A DNA stretch of 64,000 nucleotides from Bacillota bacterium (lineage in GTDB: Bacteria > Bacillota > Clostridia > Christensenellales > Aristaeellaceae). The notes beneath the pieces are model-generated. The model saw only the letters and a program-made list of their open reading frames with translations. It searched no databases and had not been told where the DNA came from. Numbering within the stretch: the stretch's first letter is position 1; each line of letters starts with the position of its first letter. Position numbers and translations under genes: made by a program. Shown in pieces: positions 25,471-33,129 of this stretch. Where the stretch lies: the NCBI GenBank assembly GCA_030057655.1, contig JASGUQ010000047.1:1-64000 (forward strand). Direction: 5' to 3'.

Positions 25471-26742
25471 ATGGAAATCGTGTATCCGATATGTTGTGGC
25501 GTCGATGTACACAAATCCTTTTTAGTTGCCACCATCATCACCACCCATCCACAGAGCCTTGAAGCATCTTACCAGAAGAAGCGCTTTTCAACATTTAACA
25601 ACAGCCTTCTAAGTTTTAAGAAATGGCTGCTGGAAAACAACTGCCGTCATGTGTGCATGGAAAGTACCGGGAAATACTGGATTCCTGTGTTTAATTTACT
25701 TGAAGATGCAATACATGTGATTATTGCCAACCCCAAGTGGGTATCTGTGGTGAAAGGGAATAAGGACGATGTGAAGGACTCGAAATGGATAGGCGAATTA
25801 TTCCGTCTGGGTCTGGTGCCCGGGAGCTTTATACCGGATAAAAAGATACGTATGCTCAGGGAATGCACGCGGTATCGCTGTAAAATGGTGGCGATGAAGG
25901 CGAGTGAGAAGAACCGATATCAAAACGCCTTTACAGTCTGCAATGTGGCCCTTGATTCAGTGGTCAGCAGTATGTTTGGGAAGTCGGCAACAGCCATAGT
26001 GGATTATATGATTAGTGACGCGCCTTTTGACCCCTTGCACTGTGTGACCCTGTTGCATGGAAGACTGAAGAAAAAGTCAGAACAAATTGTGGAAGCGGTG
26101 GAAGGATTTCAAATGGAAGCGGAGCAAAAGCAGAGAATCCGTTGCATTCAGTCCCACATGCAGGCATTGGATATTCTAATAGCACAGATAGATGAAGTCA
26201 TCAATGAACTGACGGCTCCATTCACAAGTCATCTGGACTTGTTGTGCAGCATACCGGGAGTGAAACGGCTGACAGCAGTAAGTATTCTGTCGGAAATAGG
26301 AACGGACATGAGCAAGTTCGCTTCCTCCAAGCGCCTGTGTTCCTGGGCAGGGCTTGTGCCTGGAAACAACCAGTCGGCAGGAAAAAAGAAGTCAGTGCGA
26401 ATCACAAGGGCGGGCGTGTACTTAAAGCCGACATTGATCCAGGCAGCACATGCGGCAGTACGAGACAAGAGCTGTGACTACTACGGGAACAAGTATCAGA
26501 AGATCGCCAACCGCCGGGGAAAGAAGAAGGCAATTGTAGCTATAGCGCGAATGATACTGACAGCGGTATTCCATATGCTGCAAAGCGGCCAAAGCTTTCA
26601 GCCGGGTGATTTGCTGAATGAAGAACAATTAGCAGACCTGAGAGAGAAGAAGCATAAAAACTCTTTGAAGGAAGCAGCCAAGTTGATTCAAAAAGCAGGA
26701 ATCGTACTGCCTGAACAATTTCTGCTTTCCTTGTCAGGCTAA
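25471..26742 (+). CDS. IS110-family transposase (DEDD/Ser recombinase)
   Basis: A 423-aa recombinase. The N-terminal RuvC-like DEDD domain shows Asp in CGVDVHKS near residue 11, Glu in CMESTGKYW near 64, and the NKDDVKDSKW acidic pair near 100. The C-terminal Transposase_20 domain has CSIPGVKRLTAVSILSEIG near 263 and the PGNNQSAGKKKS segment that holds the catalytic Ser in IS110 relatives, followed by the RRGKKKAIVAIARM helix. It is intact. The start at 25471 has AAAGGAGGTG 6 bases upstream; a GTG at 25462 lies within that site. The group with its non-coding RNA upstream (IS110 rather than IS1111) fits the layout. Confidence 0.95.
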   Translation: MEIVYPICCGVDVHKSFLVATIITTHPQSLEASYQKKRFSTFNNSLLSFKKWLLENNCRHVCMESTGKYWIPVFNLLEDAIHVIIANPKWVSVVKGNKDDVKDSKWIGELFRLGLVPGSFIPDKKIRMLRECTRYRCKMVAMKASEKNRYQNAFTVCNVALDSVVSSMFGKSATAIVDYMISDAPFDPLHCVTLLHGRLKKKSEQIVEAVEGFQMEAEQKQRIRCIQSHMQALDILIAQIDEVINELTAPFTSHLDLLCSIPGVKRLTAVSILSEIGTDMSKFASSKRLCSWAGLVPGNNQSAGKKKSVRITRAGVYLKPTLIQAAHAAVRDKSCDYYGNKYQKIANRRGKKKAIVAIARMILTAVFHMLQSGQSFQPGDLLNEEQLADLREKKHKNSLKEAAKLIQKAGIVLPEQFLLSLSG

Positions 26743-26851
26743 ACACAACAGCCCATTTGCTTGTAGAAACGCTCCATGTGAGCGCTTGTTAATTAATCAA
26801 TTTATTCCCGGTTTTGACTATACAAGAGTAAGGTGTTTTCACGCTATTCCA

Positions 26852-26990
26852 ATCGTTATTGCATCGTCGCGCCGGATTTTATGCTGCCCTGCTGCGTCAG
26901 TCAACCTCAATGTAGCTCAGGCTACACCCTCGGTTTCCTTCCCTGCAGGACGGCATAACCCCTCGCCGCTTTTGATGCAATAACGCTTTA
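26852..26990. repeat. Palindromic MITE- or REP-like element
   Basis: A segment of about 138 bases bounded by perfect 12-bp inverted repeats, CGTTATTGCATC and GATGCAATAACG. Nested inside are TTATGCTGCCCTGC against GCAGGACGGCATAA (12 of 14 pairs) and a central hairpin TGTAGC/GCTACA with loop TCAG. No gene is encoded. The rest of the gap from 26743 to 27229 holds a small CGCTC/GAGCG hairpin close to the IS, then this element, a terminator and a weak promoter. It may be a cruciform-type dispersed repeat or a structured RNA. Confidence 0.55.
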
Positions 26991-27021
26991 CATCAGTATA
27001 AGATCAGCTTTTTTGATAACT

Positions 27022-27055
27022 GCCGGTTTCTATGAAAATAGAAGCCGGTTTTTTG
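27022..27055 (+). terminator. Terminator upstream of rhaA
   Basis: CCGGTTTCTAT/ATAGAAGCCGG around a GAAA loop, followed by TTTTTT. It isolates rhaA from the mobile region. Confidence 0.8.
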
Positions 27056-27077
27056 TATCAAGGAAAAGGCTTTTGCC

Positions 27078-27107
27078 TTGCGCGCGCGGAGGGGATTATG
27101 GTATTTT
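27078..27107 (+). promoter_or_regulatory. Possible promoter of rhaA
   Basis: TTGCGC (27078-27083), 18-bp spacer, TATTTT (27102-27107). Weak match, but the only candidate between the terminator and rhaA. Confidence 0.35.
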
Positions 27108-27229
27108 AAATGAAGTTAACAGCCAGGATCCGGCGCCAATATCAAACCCAAAAGAACCATGGCTTGTCCGGGTTTTGGCCAGTCAAATAAAATATGCGCG
27201 GCAAATTGCCCGCTAAAGAGGAGCGCAAC

Positions 27230-28489
27230 ATGAAAAAGAATGTTCAAAAAGGCTTTGAGTACGCGAAGGATGTTTACGCGCAGGCTGGCGTGGACGTGGA
27301 AAAGGCCGTCGCGCAGGCGGACAGCATCCCGGTGTCCATGCACTGCTGGCAGGGGGACGACGTCACCGGCTTTGACGGCGCGGACAGCCTGACAGGCGGC
27401 ATCGCGGTCACCGGCAACTACCCTGGCAAGGCGCGGAATTTTGAGGAATTGAAGGCCGACATCAAAAAGGCGCTGAGCCTGATCCCGGGGCAGACCAAAC
27501 TGAACCTGCATGCCAGTTACGCCATCAAGGACGGCCGCAAACTGGACCGGGATCAATACACCATCCGTGAGTTTCAGCCCTGGGTGGACTTTGTGAAGGA
27601 CCTGGGCATGGGGATGGACTTCAACCCCACCTATTTTTCACACCCCATGATGGACGGCAACCTGTCCCTGTCAAGCCCGGACGAGGGCAAGCGCCGCTTC
27701 TGGGTGGAACATGGAAAGCGCTGCCGCGAGATCGGCGCAGAGTTCGCAAAACAACTCAACAAACCGAGCGTCATCAACTTCTGGATGCCGGACGGCACCA
27801 AGGACACCTGCGTAAACACGGTGGCCTTCAGGGAGCGGATGACGCGGTCGCTGGACGAGATATTCGCGGACAGGACGCACATGGACATCGCCCCCTGCGC
27901 GGTGGAGAGCAAGCTGTTTGGCGTGGGGGTGGAGAGCTTCACCGTGGTCTCCCACGAGTACGCCCTGGGCTACGCGATCAAGAACAATTTGACCGCTTGC
28001 CTGGACACCGGGCATTTCCACCCGACTGAAATGGTGTCCGCCAAGGTGACGGCGGTCTTGAACTTTGTAAACAGCATGCTGCTTCACATTTCCCGCCCTG
28101 TGCGGTGGGACTCCGACCACGTGGTGGCGCTGGACGACGAATTGCAGCGCATCATGGACGAGATCGTGTGGAACCAGCTGGAAAAGCGCGTGTTCATCGG
28201 CCTGGACTTTTTTGACGCATCCATCAACCGCATCGCCTGCTGGACAATCGGCATGAGGAACGCGAGGAAGGCCCTGCTGTCCGCCTGCCTGGCGCCTTCA
28301 AATGACATCAGGATGGCGGAGGCGGAAGGGGACGATACAACGCGTCTTGCCCTCCTGGAGGAGCGCAAGACCCTGCCCCTTGGCGCGGTGTGGGATTACT
28401 ACTGCGAGACGAAGGGCATCCCCGCTGACGGGGAATGGCTGCCCCTCATCAAGCAGTATGAGAAAGACGAACTGAGCAAAAGGAACTGA
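27230..28489 (+). CDS. rhaA: L-rhamnose isomerase
   Basis: A 419-aa cytoplasmic aldose-ketose isomerase converting L-rhamnose to L-rhamnulose; the length equals that of the E. coli enzyme. Family blocks are visible: SIPVSMHCWQGDDVTGF near 33-49, FNPTYFSHPMMDG, NFWMPDGTKD, the metal-binding ESKLFGVGVESF, LDTGHFHPTEMV and RPVRWDSDHVV. The ATG at 27230 has AAAGAGGAG 6 bases upstream; the longer frame from 27194 has none. The aldolase gene follows after 13 bases. No rhamnulokinase gene is nearby. Confidence 0.96.
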   Translation: MKKNVQKGFEYAKDVYAQAGVDVEKAVAQADSIPVSMHCWQGDDVTGFDGADSLTGGIAVTGNYPGKARNFEELKADIKKALSLIPGQTKLNLHASYAIKDGRKLDRDQYTIREFQPWVDFVKDLGMGMDFNPTYFSHPMMDGNLSLSSPDEGKRRFWVEHGKRCREIGAEFAKQLNKPSVINFWMPDGTKDTCVNTVAFRERMTRSLDEIFADRTHMDIAPCAVESKLFGVGVESFTVVSHEYALGYAIKNNLTACLDTGHFHPTEMVSAKVTAVLNFVNSMLLHISRPVRWDSDHVVALDDELQRIMDEIVWNQLEKRVFIGLDFFDASINRIACWTIGMRNARKALLSACLAPSNDIRMAEAEGDDTTRLALLEERKTLPLGAVWDYYCETKGIPADGEWLPLIKQYEKDELSKRN

Positions 28490-28502
28490 CAGGAGCGCGT
28501 TC

Positions 28503-29561
28503 ATGAACGATTTTTTTAAGAAGCATCAAAAGGCCCTGAATGATTTTTCCAGGATGTCCTGCGCTGTTGGGGAGCGGGCGGACTATGTGCAGGGCGGCGG
28601 CGGCAACACCTCTGTAAAATTGGAGGGCGGGCTGATGGCCATCAAGGCCTCCGGCTTTCACCTGTGCGATGTGAAAGAAAAAAGCGGCTACGCGGTCGTT
28701 TCCGGGCAGGCGGTGCGCGAGTTTTACTTAAACAGCAACCCTAATGACTTTGAGGACGTGGAGCAGGCAGGCGCCGCGAAAACAAAGGAAAACACCCTGT
28801 CTGTTCCGGGCCTTCCCTCCCTTCGCCCCTCGGTGGAGGTGGGGTTTCATTCGCTGCTTGACACCTTTGTTTCGCATTCCCACAGCGTGTACGCCAACCT
28901 GGCCGCCTGCAGCGATGACCCGCAGAAATACCTGGATCTGGCCTTCAAGGACGCGCCCTATTCCTGCGCGCTGGCGCCCTACGTCAACCCCGGGGCCATG
29001 CTCACCTTTACCATCAGGGACGCGATGGCAAAAACAAAGGCGGAGACAGGTAAAGCGCCTTCCGTGATCCTGATGCAAAACCACGGCCTGATCGCGCACG
29101 CGGACACGGCGGAAACCTGTCTGGCGCTCCATGAGGACGCAAACCTGCGTTTTCAGCAAGTTTTTTCTGTCACAAAGCAGGATTTTCCAAAGCCCGTGAT
29201 CCGGGCTGTTGAAGGCGGGTTTGAGTCGGACACCCCCTGGCTGCGGCAGCGGCTCAAGGGAGACTTGTATTCCGATGAGCTGCTGCTGACAGAGCCCCTT
29301 TACCCGGATCAGATGGTGTTTTTCCAGGGGGTCATCGGCGAAACGGCGAAAATCGACCGTGAAACCGGCATCACCTCCTACCTGGGCCTGAATGAAAAAA
29401 ACGCGCGGACGCTGGAAGAGACCCTGTGCGCGGTGGTCTTTATCCTGGAGACCCTTCATCGTCACGGCATCAAAGCTGTGCCCATGAGCGATGCCGCGCG
29501 CGCCTTTATCCATGGCTGGGAATCGGAGAAATACCGCAAGGCGCTGTCTGAAGGCAAATAG
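28503..29561 (+). CDS. Class II aldolase, rhamnulose-1-phosphate aldolase-like
   Basis: A 352-aa zinc-dependent class II aldolase/adducin-family protein. It resembles the aldolase half of the bifunctional RhaE(W)-type aldolase/lactaldehyde dehydrogenase: VQGGGGNTSVKLEGG near residues 29-43, zinc-site HSHSVYANL near 119-127, and MQNHGLIAHA near 192-201. It stands alone, without the C-terminal SDR half. Being 13 bases after rhaA, it most likely cleaves L-rhamnulose 1-phosphate to DHAP and lactaldehyde. The specificity is inferred from context. A hairpin follows at 29597-29624. Confidence 0.8.
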   Translation: MNDFFKKHQKALNDFSRMSCAVGERADYVQGGGGNTSVKLEGGLMAIKASGFHLCDVKEKSGYAVVSGQAVREFYLNSNPNDFEDVEQAGAAKTKENTLSVPGLPSLRPSVEVGFHSLLDTFVSHSHSVYANLAACSDDPQKYLDLAFKDAPYSCALAPYVNPGAMLTFTIRDAMAKTKAETGKAPSVILMQNHGLIAHADTAETCLALHEDANLRFQQVFSVTKQDFPKPVIRAVEGGFESDTPWLRQRLKGDLYSDELLLTEPLYPDQMVFFQGVIGETAKIDRETGITSYLGLNEKNARTLEETLCAVVFILETLHRHGIKAVPMSDAARAFIHGWESEKYRKALSEGK

Positions 29562-29596
29562 TGCAAGGGGCTTGGGCGGACCCGCACCCAAAACAG

Positions 29597-29624
29597 AAGC
29601 CCGGGCGTTCAGCCCGGCTTCTTT
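29597..29624 (+). terminator. Terminator of the rhaA-aldolase operon
   Basis: AGAAGCCCGGGC pairs with GCCCGGCTTCT (one bulged C) and ends in CTTT. The T-run is short. Confidence 0.6.
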
Positions 29625-29679
29625 AGAGCAAAAAGGCGGAGCCTGGCTGGACAAGCAGAACAAAAGCCTTGGTTGTTGA

Positions 29680-29708
29680 TTGAATCCTGTTTTGAGGCAT
29701 GATATACT
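29680..29708 (+). promoter_or_regulatory. Promoter of the SorD/SorE/dehydrogenase-complex array
   Basis: TTGAAT (29680-29685), 17-bp spacer, TATACT (29703-29708). Transcription begins near 29715, giving a leader of about 155 bases. Confidence 0.7.
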
Positions 29709-29750
29709 GGGGTGGAAAAATTGGGCGCATTACCAGGCATTTAAGGACAG

Positions 29751-29789
29751 GGCCAAACCCCCTGCCGTCCGGTGCAAGTTTGGCCTTTT
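29751..29789 (+). promoter_or_regulatory. Terminator-like attenuator in the array's 5' leader
   Basis: GGCCAAAC (29751-29758) pairs perfectly with GTTTGGCC (29778-29785) and is followed by TTTT, inside the untranslated leader. A second small stem, CGGG/CCCG, and a GATG/CATC stem follow before the ribosome binding site. The layout fits conditional termination, by a riboswitch or RNA-binding protein, but no known class was recognised. The whole gap 29562-29870 holds only this, a terminator and a promoter. Confidence 0.45.
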
Positions 29790-29870
29790 AACGGGCTGAA
29801 ACCCGCGCCTGCGCCATGAGCATACAAAACAATACGATGAGATCGCATCATCAACAGAGGAGGAAAAGCT

Positions 29871-30749
29871 ATGATCGACATGGGCAAATGGGAGAGCATC
29901 GCTGCGGAAAATGTCAAAAACCGCGATATGAGGCGGCCAGGCCGGCTTTCGGGCAAGATCGCTTTGGTCACAGGCTCGGCCCAGGGCTTTGGCAAGGGCA
30001 TTGCCGAGGAACTGCACAAAGAAGGCGCCCAGGTGGTCATCGCGGACCTGAACCTGCCTTTGGCCGAGATTGTCGCGGGGGAAATGGGCGAGGGCGCTTT
30101 CGCTGTTAAGGTGGACGTCAGCGATGAGGAATCCGTTGCCAAGATGGTTCAAACAACCGTGGAGCGCTTCAAGGGCCTGGATTTGGTCATCTCAAACGCG
30201 GGCGTGTTGAAGGCCGGAAGCCTGGACGAGATGGAAAAGAAGGATTTTGAGTTTGTCACCGCCATCAACTACACCGCCTTTTTCACCGTGACCCGCTACT
30301 GTGCCCGAATCATGAAGGCCCAGCACGCGGCGGATCCTGACTGGTGGGGTGATATCATCGAGATCAACAGCAAGTCAGGCCTTGAGGGCAGCAACAAAAA
30401 CTTCGCCTACGCCGGCGGCAAGTTTGGCGGCATCGGCCTGGTGCAGAGCTTCGCCATGGAATTGGTGCCCCATAACATCAAGGTCAACGCCATCTGCCCT
30501 GGCAATTTCTATGACGGTCCCCTCTGGAGCGATCCTGAGCGCGGCCTCTTTGTTCAGTATTTAAAGGCGGGCAAGGTGCCGGGCGCCAAGACGGTGGAGG
30601 ATGTGAAGAAGTCCTACCTGTCAAAAAGCCTCATCAAGCGCGGCTGCCTGCCGCTTGACGTGGCGCGCGCCGTGTTTTACGCGGTGGAGCAGACCTATGA
30701 GACCGGTCAGGCCATCCCGGTCACCGGAGGGCAGGTGATGCTGCATTGA
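29871..30749 (+). CDS. SDR-family dehydrogenase, sorbitol-6-phosphate dehydrogenase-like
   Basis: A 292-aa short-chain dehydrogenase/reductase. The cofactor loop TGSAQGFGKGIAEEL lies near residues 35-49, and the catalytic set is Ser167, Tyr180 and Lys184 (INSKSG followed by YAGGKFGG). The INSKSGLEGSNKNFAY and KFGGIGLVQSFAMEL wording closely resembles SrlD/SorD, which interconvert sorbitol 6-phosphate and fructose 6-phosphate. It opens the long array and sits one gene before a SorE-like enzyme, as srlD-type and sorE-type genes pair in sorbose operons. About 30 extra residues precede the Rossmann fold. AGAGGAGG precedes the ATG. Confidence 0.82.
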   Translation: MIDMGKWESIAAENVKNRDMRRPGRLSGKIALVTGSAQGFGKGIAEELHKEGAQVVIADLNLPLAEIVAGEMGEGAFAVKVDVSDEESVAKMVQTTVERFKGLDLVISNAGVLKAGSLDEMEKKDFEFVTAINYTAFFTVTRYCARIMKAQHAADPDWWGDIIEINSKSGLEGSNKNFAYAGGKFGGIGLVQSFAMELVPHNIKVNAICPGNFYDGPLWSDPERGLFVQYLKAGKVPGAKTVEDVKKSYLSKSLIKRGCLPLDVARAVFYAVEQTYETGQAIPVTGGQVMLH

Positions 30750-31822
30750 TTAATCAGGATCTGCTCAACAGGCTAAACGCTGGCAGCGCACAAGAGCGCC
30801 TGGCCACGCTTCGGGAGGTCGCTCAAGAAACGCGGTTCCCGGACATGGACCCGCGCTTCATCAACAACCACATCCACACCACCTATTCCTTTTCTCCCTA
30901 TTCCCCTGCGGCCGCTGTTTTCGCCGCCAGGAGCGAGGGCTTGTGCACCGCGGGCATCGTGGACCATGACAGCATCGGGGGCGCGAGGGAGTTTCTTGAG
31001 GCGGGCAAGATCATCGGCCTGCCTGTGACCATCGGGATTGAAACGCGGGTCAATATGCGCGGCACCTTTTTGGAAGACAGGACCATCAACAACCCCGATC
31101 AGAAGGGCATCGCCTACATGGTGCTGCACGCGGTGCCCCACGCCATGATCGACAGGGTGCAGGATTATTTTAGGCCGCTGCGCGATTACCGGAACGACAG
31201 AAACCGCAGGATGACGGAGAACATCGTCAAAGAAAGCGGCCTGGACCTTGATTTTGACCGGGATGTGCTGCCGCTGAGCCAGTATGATGTTGGCGGCTCC
31301 GTGACCGAGCGCCACCTGATGCAGGCCCTGGCGCGCAAGGAGGACCCGGGACGGGACATGCTTTCTGAGTATGACCGGGTGGGCGAACTGAAAAAGTCCT
31401 TTATCCCCAAAGTGTACATCAATGCGACGGACGAATGCCCGGATTTTACGGACTATGTTGACTTTTGCAGGTCTGTGGGCGGCATCCTGGCCTACCCTTA
31501 CCTGGGCGACGTGACCCAGTCGGTGACCGGGGACAAAAAGGCGCAGCAGTTTGAGGACGATTACCTGGATGAGCTGTTCGTTTTCCTGCACGATGCCGGC
31601 ATCAGGGCTGTGACCTACATGCCCACCCGCAACACGGACGCGCAGTTAAACCGCCTGCGCGCGCTGTGCGATCGCTATGAAATGATGCAGATCTCCGGGG
31701 AGGACATCAACTCCCCGCGTCAGAAGTTCGTTATCGAAAAAATGAAGGAACCGCGGTTTGACAACCTGATTAAAAGTACCTGGGACCTGATCAAACATGA
31801 AAACGGAGGGAAGTTACCTTGA
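30746..31822 (+). CDS. PHP-domain protein (predicted metal-dependent phosphoesterase)
   Basis: A 358-aa protein with PHP-type metal motifs: His42-X-His44 (NNHIHTTYSF), DHDS near 73-76, GIETRV near 98-103, an internal His in VLHAVPHAM, and a C-terminal GEDINSPRQ. PHP domains usually hydrolyse phosphoesters with two or three metals. It starts at a TTG (30746) overlapping the previous stop by four bases, with AGGTGA 7 bases upstream. Its C-terminus overlaps the next gene. Tight coupling on both sides implies a pathway role, for instance removing phosphate from a sugar intermediate. That role is inference. Confidence 0.75.
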   Translation: MINQDLLNRLNAGSAQERLATLREVAQETRFPDMDPRFINNHIHTTYSFSPYSPAAAVFAARSEGLCTAGIVDHDSIGGAREFLEAGKIIGLPVTIGIETRVNMRGTFLEDRTINNPDQKGIAYMVLHAVPHAMIDRVQDYFRPLRDYRNDRNRRMTENIVKESGLDLDFDRDVLPLSQYDVGGSVTERHLMQALARKEDPGRDMLSEYDRVGELKKSFIPKVYINATDECPDFTDYVDFCRSVGGILAYPYLGDVTQSVTGDKKAQQFEDDYLDELFVFLHDAGIRAVTYMPTRNTDAQLNRLRALCDRYEMMQISGEDINSPRQKFVIEKMKEPRFDNLIKSTWDLIKHENGGKLP

Positions 31823-33081
31823 GAACCAAAGCAGTACGTCTTTACGGCAAACAGGACCTGAGGCTGGAGGAGTTTGACCTTTCCCCCAAAAATGATGATA
31901 CCGTGATTTGCGAGGTCATCACCGACAGCATCTGCATGAGCACCTACAAGGCTGCCCAGCTGGGGCCTGACCACGCGCGCGTGCCCAACAACGTGGCGGA
32001 AAACCCGGTCATCGTCGGCCACGAGTTCTGCGGGAAAATCGTGCATGTGGGCAAGAACTGGGCGCACAAATACAAGGTGGGCGACAATTTTGTGATTCAG
32101 CCCGCCCATTCCTACAAGGGTTCCGTCGAGGCGCCCGGCTATTCCTACCCCGAGTGCGGCGGCAACGCGACCTATGTGACCATCCCCCAGGAGATCCTGA
32201 TCATGGATTGCCTCCTGCCCTACAGCTCGGACACCTATTTCCTGGGCGCGCTGACAGAGCCCCTGTCCTGCGTGATCGCGTCCTTCCACGCGATGTACCA
32301 CACCAGGGACGGCGAGTACGTGCACGACATGGGCATTGTGGAGGGCGGCAACCTGGCGCTGCTGGCTTCTGTGGGCCCCATGGGCCTGGCCGCCATTGAC
32401 TATGCCTTAAACTGCGACCGCAGGCCCAAAACGATGGTCGTAACCGACATCGACCAGGCGAGGCTGGACCGCGCGGCTTCCATTTATACGGTGGAATTCG
32501 CCAAGAAGCAGGGCATTGACCTGCACTACGTGAACACCCGCGACATGCCCGACGCCGCCCAGCGCCTGCGCGATCTGACCGGCGGACACGGATTTGATGA
32601 TGTGATGGTGTTTGCTCCCGTGAAGTCCCTGGTGGAGCAGGCGGACGCCATCCTGGCGGTTGACGGCTGCCTCAACTTCTTCGCCGGCCCCTCTGACCTT
32701 CAGTTCTCCGCTAGCATGAACTTCTTCAACGTCCACTACAAGCGCACCCATGTCTGCGCCACCTCCCACGGCAATGTGGACGACATGAAGGAAGCCATTC
32801 AGATGATGAACGAGGGCAAACTGAACCCTGCGGCCCTGGTCACCCATATCGGCGGCCTGGACTCCGTGATCGACACCACCCTGAACCTGCCCAAGATCCC
32901 CGGCGGCAAGAAGCTGGTCTATACCCACATTGAAATGCCGATGACCGCGATTGCGGACTTTGAGGAGAAGGGGAAGACCGATCCGCTGTTCAAAGAGCTG
33001 CATGAACTGACCCAGAAGACCCAGGGCCTGTGGAACGCGGAGGCTGAAAAGCTGCTGCTGTCCCGCGCGAAAAAGATCTGA
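31819..33081 (+). CDS. Zinc-type dehydrogenase, L-sorbose-1-phosphate reductase (SorE)-like
   Basis: A 420-aa medium-chain dehydrogenase. Zinc-site residues are in TDSICMST (Cys near 39) and GHEFCGK (His and Glu near 67-68). The cofactor domain has LASVGPMGLAAIDYAL near 178-193. The wording of the whole chain (CMSTYKAAQLG, GGNATYV, FFAGPSDLQFSASMNFFNVHYKRTH, HIGGLDSV, FEEKGKTDPLFKELHEL) is that of SorE, which reduces L-sorbose 1-phosphate to glucitol 6-phosphate. It starts at a TTG sharing bases with the previous stop, with GGAGG 9 bases upstream. Here the true substrate may be another ketose or polyol phosphate. Confidence 0.82.
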   Translation: MRTKAVRLYGKQDLRLEEFDLSPKNDDTVICEVITDSICMSTYKAAQLGPDHARVPNNVAENPVIVGHEFCGKIVHVGKNWAHKYKVGDNFVIQPAHSYKGSVEAPGYSYPECGGNATYVTIPQEILIMDCLLPYSSDTYFLGALTEPLSCVIASFHAMYHTRDGEYVHDMGIVEGGNLALLASVGPMGLAAIDYALNCDRRPKTMVVTDIDQARLDRAASIYTVEFAKKQGIDLHYVNTRDMPDAAQRLRDLTGGHGFDDVMVFAPVKSLVEQADAILAVDGCLNFFAGPSDLQFSASMNFFNVHYKRTHVCATSHGNVDDMKEAIQMMNEGKLNPAALVTHIGGLDSVIDTTLNLPKIPGGKKLVYTHIEMPMTAIADFEEKGKTDPLFKELHELTQKTQGLWNAEAEKLLLSRAKKI

Positions 33082-33086
33082 TCACC

Positions 33087-33110
33087 AAGGCGGGATACCC
33101 GCCTTTTTTA
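33087..33110 (+). terminator. Intercistronic terminator-like hairpin before the E2 gene
   Basis: AAGGCGGG/CCCGCCTT with a 3-base loop followed by TTTT. As it lies inside the array with no promoter after it, it probably tunes rather than stops expression of the dehydrogenase complex. Confidence 0.75.
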
Positions 33111-33129
33111 AGCGACGAAAGGAGAAACT

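Larger units (their letters stand above)
25265..26742 (+). mobile_element. IS110-family insertion sequence (ends approximate)
   Basis: The element consists of a structured non-coding left part (about 25265-25437) and one recombinase gene. The left end must lie after the terminator at 25256. The right end lies somewhere past 26742, probably within about 100 bases. IS110 elements lack long terminal inverted repeats, so the exact ends and target core cannot be fixed from one copy. Base composition of the element is more A/T-rich than its neighbours, consistent with recent arrival. Confidence 0.85.

Noticed and set aside
25265..26990. CRISPR or toxin-antitoxin explanation for the repeats around the IS
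   Set aside because: Repeats are inverted rather than regularly spaced direct repeats, and no cas or toxin gene is present.
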